Part shown: positions 62,881 to 64,000 of the stretch, piece after piece
Position numbering within the stretch: the first letter of the stretch is position 1
Layout of the letters: every line of letters begins with the position of its first letter
NCBI RefSeq assembly: GCF_028888695.1
Contig: NZ_PNFF01000001.1
Location: 505,501-569,500 of the forward strand
Source: Bacillus methanolicus
Lineage (GTDB): Bacteria > Bacillota > Bacilli > Bacillales > Cytobacillaceae
DNA length: 64,000 bases
Direction: 5' to 3'
Notes under the pieces: generated by a model
What the model was told of the DNA's origin: nothing
What the model saw: only the letters and a program-made list of their open reading frames with translations
The model's database searches: none
Made by a program: the position numbers and the translations under genes

Positions 62881-64000
62881 TGGATTTTTTGAAGGGAATC
62901 GCCGCTTCCAGTGGAATTGCGATTGCAAAAGCATACATGTTAGCAGAGCCCGATCTTTCTTTTGAAAAGAAGACTGTAGATGATTCAGCGAAGGAAATTG
63001 ACCGTTTTCAGTCTGCTTTAACAAAAGCAAAGACAGAGCTTGAAAGTATTCGCGATCGTGCAAAGACAGAGCTGGGAGCTGATAAAGCGGCAATTTTTGA
63101 GGCACATCTGTTAGTGTTAAGCGATCCTGAACTGATCACCCAAATCGAAGATAAAATTAAAACTGAAAAAGTAAACGCAGAGTATGCACTTAAGGAAACA
63201 ACTGACATGTTCATTGCTATGTTTGAGCAAATGGATAATGAATATATGAAGGAACGTGCTGCAGACATTCGCGATGTAACAAAACGGGTACTTTCTCATC
63301 TGCTCGGTTTGCAAATTTCAAATCCAAGCATGATTAATGAGGAAGTTATCATTGTTGCGGAAGATTTAACACCTTCAGATACAGCTCAATTGAACCGTCA
63401 ATATGTGAAAGGCTTTACAACAGATATTGGCGGAAGAACTTCTCACTCAGCGATTATGGCTCGTTCTATGGAAATTCCGGCCGTTGTCGGAACAAAAACG
63501 GTCACGAAAGAAATTAAGAACGGTGACTTAATCATTGTTGATGGATTAAAAGGAGAAGTCCATATTAACCCATCACAAGAAACGATCGAAAAATATAAAA
63601 AAGAGCAAGCTGATTATGAAGCACAAAAAGCTGAATGGGCTAAGCTTGTGAATGAAAAGTCGTTTTCAAAAGACGGCCATCAAGTTGAGCTTGCCGCCAA
63701 TATTGGAACGCCAAATGATTTAGAAGGTGTTATTAATAACGGCGGGGAAGGAATTGGATTGTACCGGACGGAATTTCTTTACATGGGACGCGACCAGCTT
63801 CCGACTGAAGAAGAGCAATTTGAGGCGTATAAAGCGGTCCTTGAAGGAATGAAAGGAAAACCGGTTGTCGTTCGAACTCTTGATATCGGAGGAGACAAAG
63901 AACTTCCATATTTGAACCTTCCAAAAGAAATGAACCCATTTCTCGGATTCAGGGCGATTCGCCTATGTCTTGAAGAGCAAGACATGTTCCGAACACAGCT
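62881..64000 (+). CDS. ptsI: Phosphoenolpyruvate-protein phosphotransferase (PTS enzyme I), 3'-truncated by window edge
   Basis: Transfers phosphate from PEP to HPr. ATG 62881 follows the ptsH stop directly and opens [20 protein letters not shown]. The N-terminal domain has the active-site His in [15 protein letters not shown]. The frame continues through the linker into the PEP-binding barrel ([25 protein letters not shown]) and is open at base 64000, 373 codons in, about two thirds of the usual 570. The ribosome binding site would be inside the end of ptsH. Confidence 0.96.

Overview
The window reads as a chromosomal segment from an endospore-forming member of the Bacillaceae (low GC, roughly 40% by eye). 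The evidence is the density of sporulation genes (cotS, cotSA and cotI relatives, a transglutaminase, an alpha/beta SASP, YjcZ-type miniproteins, a Spo0E phosphatase, KinD- and KinE-like kinases), AGGAGG-type ribosome binding sites with frequent TTG/GTG starts, S-box (SAM-I) leaders, CtsR boxes and sigI-rsgI. From about 36.9 kb to the right edge the gene order (acyltransferase, kinE, ogt, mtn cluster, spo0E, kinD, mhqR, clpE, ykvI, ykvS, ptsH, ptsI) follows the ykr-ykv-pts region of Bacillus subtilis as I remember it. I cannot name the species.

Layout. 0-5.6 kb: 3' part of the sulfite reductase gene cysI, a YhfC-type membrane protease, a methionine gamma-lyase behind a CcpA-like site, and a DUF445 protein. 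5.7-9.9 kb: glycerol/dihydroxyacetone module glpK, dhaK-dhaL-dhaM plus a separate HPr-like gene. 9.9-24.4 kb: a spore-envelope region with a galU remnant, ytcABC-like sugar genes, an acidic 15-residue-repeat protein, cotS and cotSA, cotI, a small lipoprotein, cyanophycinase and cyanophycin synthetase, tgl, two YjcZ-type miniproteins and a LysM/SleB-type hydrolase. 24.5-29.8 kb: sirtuin, prfC, aldehyde dehydrogenase and small unknowns. 30.0-31.5 kb: an IS1182-type insertion sequence inside a terminator palindrome. 31.6-35.0 kb: sigI-rsgI, a SASP, DUF3905 and two small SASP-like ORFs. 35.0-42.1 kb: B12/radical SAM protein, acyltransferase, chemoreceptor, KinE-like kinase, ogt. 42.1-49.2 kb: methionine salvage genes mtnK, mtnU, mtnE, mtnWXBD under two SAM-I riboswitches. 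49.5-58.5 kb: spo0E, ZIP transporter, MFS exporter, kinD, mhqR, pepF, clpE. 58.6-64 kb: ykvI, lipoprotein, CPBP protease, small genes, ptsH and the 5' part of ptsI.

How the genes work together. The dha genes need phosphoryl transfer from enzyme I (ptsI at the right edge) through an HPr; this operon carries its own HPr-like gene. The mtn genes recycle methylthioribose to methionine and are switched off by SAM. The sporulation genes span the phosphorelay (kinE, kinD, spo0E) and the late coat (ytc, cot, tgl). Several intergenic regions hold related dispersed hairpin elements, some of which double as terminators. I saw no tRNA, rRNA, CRISPR array or prophage.
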